Positions 62,725 to 64,000 of a stretch of DNA of 64,000 nt are shown one piece after another (positions within the stretch are counted from its first letter, which is position 1; each line of letters starts with the position of its first letter). The translations under genes and the position numbers were made by a program. The notes under the pieces are model-generated. The model ran no database searches, was not told the origin of the DNA, and saw only the letters and a program-made list of their open reading frames with translations. Source of the stretch: Chachezhania sediminis (GTDB lineage: Bacteria > Pseudomonadota > Alphaproteobacteria > Rhodobacterales > Rhodobacteraceae); contig NZ_VOPH01000013.1 in the NCBI RefSeq assembly GCF_009765275.1, forward strand, positions 1-64,000, written 5' to 3'.

Positions 62725-63384
62725 TTAGGTGACCCCGCGCAGGAAGACGCCCAGCCCGTATTCGAAGCGGCGCTTCCACGCCTCGCGCGTGGGGCGATAA
62801 TGCGGGTCGGCCAGTGCTTCCAGGATCGGCAGGTGCAGCATGTCCATCAGCAGTGCCGCCGCCGCCGCCGTGTCGGCGACCTTCAACTCGCCCGTGGCGC
62901 AGGCGCGGTCCAGTTCTTCCTTGATCCGGTTCTGCTTGTTGCGCGGCCCCTCCTCAAGGCAGCGACGGCACAGGCGGGGGTGCTGGTCGACCTCGATCAC
63001 TGCCAGACGGAACATCGCGATGGGCAGGTCCCAGGCATCGTCGGGATCGTCGAAACGGAACATCAGCCGCAGCCGCGCCTCGAACCCTGCGCCGTCGGCG
63101 GGTTGATCCATGACCGCATCGTAATCCGCAAGCCGGTGTTCCAGATAGGCCTCGAACAGGGTGTCGCGGTCCCGGAACAGGCCATAAAGCGTCTGTTTCG
63201 CCATCCCCGCCCGCCGCGCGATGGCGGACATTGTCATGCCCTTCAGACCGACCTCGCGGAACAGCGCATCCAGCGCGTCGAAGATAATCTGGCGGCGCTG
63301 TCGTGCATCCATGACGATGGGCCGTCCCTTGCGTGGCAGCTCCTGTTCGCCATCGCACAGCTTCTGTTCAGCTGATTCAACCAA
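62725..63384 (-). CDS. TetR/AcrR-family repressor
   Basis: This 219-aa regulator has an N-terminal TetR helix-turn-helix (MSAIARRAGMAKQTLYGLF) preceded by a basic arm, RKGRP, and a variable ligand domain. The start is TTG at 63384, chosen because AGGGGAGGG lies 7 bp upstream; the ATG at 63312 would delete the basic arm. It diverges from an RND efflux adaptor gene and probably represses it until a toxic ligand binds. It is not part of the sugar operon. Confidence 0.88.
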   Translation of the reverse strand: MVESAEQKLCDGEQELPRKGRPIVMDARQRRQIIFDALDALFREVGLKGMTMSAIARRAGMAKQTLYGLFRDRDTLFEAYLEHRLADYDAVMDQPADGAGFEARLRLMFRFDDPDDAWDLPIAMFRLAVIEVDQHPRLCRRCLEEGPRNKQNRIKEELDRACATGELKVADTAAAAALLMDMLHLPILEALADPHYRPTREAWKRRFEYGLGVFLRGVT

Positions 63385-63464
63385 GAAAAACCCTCCCCTG
63401 CGTCCTTATGATCCGGATTCCTGTCGAAATGCGCTTGCGGACCGACCATATCCGTATTTATGGA

Positions 63465-63474
63465 ACTCATGAGT
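63465..63474. promoter_or_regulatory. Palindrome in the tetR-efflux intergenic region
   Basis: ACTCATGAGT is a perfect 10-bp palindrome in the AT-rich centre of the 154-bp divergent gap (63385-63538). It is a candidate operator of the TetR protein, though short. Confidence 0.35.
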
Positions 63475-63538
63475 CTTGTAAGTTTTCGCAGCGCCCGCGC
63501 CAAGCCCTTTCATGGTCCGCGCGCAGAAGGAGCAACAG

Positions 63539-64000
63539 ATGGCCAACGTCTATCCGTTCCGTGCAGCAGCAGCACTGTTTGTCGCCCTGTCTGCAGGGCT
63601 TTACGCCGGTGACGCCGCAGCGCAGCAGGCCGGTTCGCCGCCGCCCCCGGCCGTGACCGTGCAGACGCTGCAGCCGCAAAGCCTGACCGTCACCTCGACC
63701 CTGCCCGGACGCGTCCGCGCCTCGGCTTCGGCCGAAGTCCGGCCGCAGGTGAACGGCATCGTCATGGAACGGCTGTTCCGCGAAGGCACGATGGTGAACG
63801 AAGGTGATGTCCTCTACCGGATCGATCCCACGACCTACCAGGCCGCCGTGGCCCAGGCCGAAGCTTCGCTGACCTCGGCCAAGGCCCAGCACGATGCCGC
63901 GATCCGCGACCTGAAGCGGATTGCCGAACTGAACGAACGCGGCGTGTCCAGCCAGCAGGCCGCGGATGACGCGACCTCTGCCCGGGATATCGCGGCGGCA
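63539..64000 (+). CDS. RND efflux periplasmic adaptor (AcrA/MexA type), 3'-truncated by window end
   Basis: The frame starts at ATG 63539 after AGAAGGAG and stays open to the last base, so 154 residues are visible. An N-terminal export signal is followed by the membrane-fusion protein pattern: PAVTVQTLQPQ, TLPGRVRASASAEVRPQVNG, then LFREGTMVNEGDVLYRIDP and the start of the coiled-coil hairpin (YQAAVAQAEASLTSAKAQ). It links an inner-membrane RND pump to an outer-membrane channel; those genes should follow outside the window. Confidence 0.88.
   Translation, partial: MANVYPFRAAAALFVALSAGLYAGDAAAQQAGSPPPPAVTVQTLQPQSLTVTSTLPGRVRASASAEVRPQVNGIVMERLFREGTMVNEGDVLYRIDPTTYQAAVAQAEASLTSAKAQHDAAIRDLKRIAELNERGVSSQQAADDATSARDIAAA

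Noticed and set aside
1-64000. Insertion sequences, CRISPR arrays, tRNA or rRNA genes
   Set aside because: I looked for transposase motifs, regularly spaced repeats and tRNA-like structures and saw none.

Overview
The window is GC-rich alphaproteobacterial DNA, most likely from a plasmid or chromid of the Rhodobacterales (Paracoccus/Roseobacter group). The main evidence is a repABC-type replication locus at the left edge: the 3' part of repB, an antisense ctRNA with a clear terminator, repC, and palindromes at the end of repC. TRAP carriers, a ChvE/Ggu sugar cassette and many 1-8 bp gene overlaps also fit that group. I saw no rRNA, tRNA, CRISPR array or transposase.

Layout. 1-2.2 kb: replication and partition. 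2.5-6.7 kb, minus strand: a class III aminotransferase, arginase, an ornithine cyclodeaminase-family enzyme and a small tyrosine/dual-specificity phosphatase. 7-19.6 kb: a DctPQM TRAP carrier followed by hyuA-hyuB and a second class III aminotransferase; an IclR regulator; then a second hyuB-hyuA pair downstream of a 28-bp inverted-repeat operator. 19.9-34.4 kb: a large unassigned catabolic region. Its minus arm has a flavoprotein, an alpha/beta hydrolase and an unknown protein. Its plus arm has a second TRAP carrier, a 111-aa unknown, a methyltransferase, an SDR, two paralogous TIGR04076-like proteins, an FMN/FAD ene-reductase-like enzyme, a GMC oxidoreductase, two carboxymuconolactone decarboxylase-like proteins and a SnoaL-like protein.

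34.5-42.9 kb: gntR-leuC-leuD faces a third hyuB-hyuA pair, an isochorismatase-fold protein and a PEP mutase/isocitrate lyase-family lyase. I read this as one pathway: ATP-dependent opening of a cyclic amide, hydration of a maleate-type diacid, then C-C cleavage of the 2-alkylmalate. 43.1-45.7 kb: an autotransporter remnant and two COG0523 GTPases preceded by a Zur-type box. 45.8-62.6 kb: a sugar-acid region with gbpR, chvE-gguABC, an L-arabonate/D-galactonate-type dehydratase, galactose dehydrogenase, a YtfQRT-YjfF importer, DgoK, DgoA, an SMP-30 lactonase and a mutarotase. Together these give a De Ley-Doudoroff route from galactose or arabinose to pyruvate. 62.7-64 kb: a TetR repressor diverging from an RND efflux adaptor gene cut by the window end.

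The best candidates for undescribed biology are the 34.5-42.9 kb hyuBA/leuCD/lyase cassette and the 19.9-34.4 kb flavoenzyme-methyltransferase cluster. Several of their enzymes lack canonical catalytic residues.
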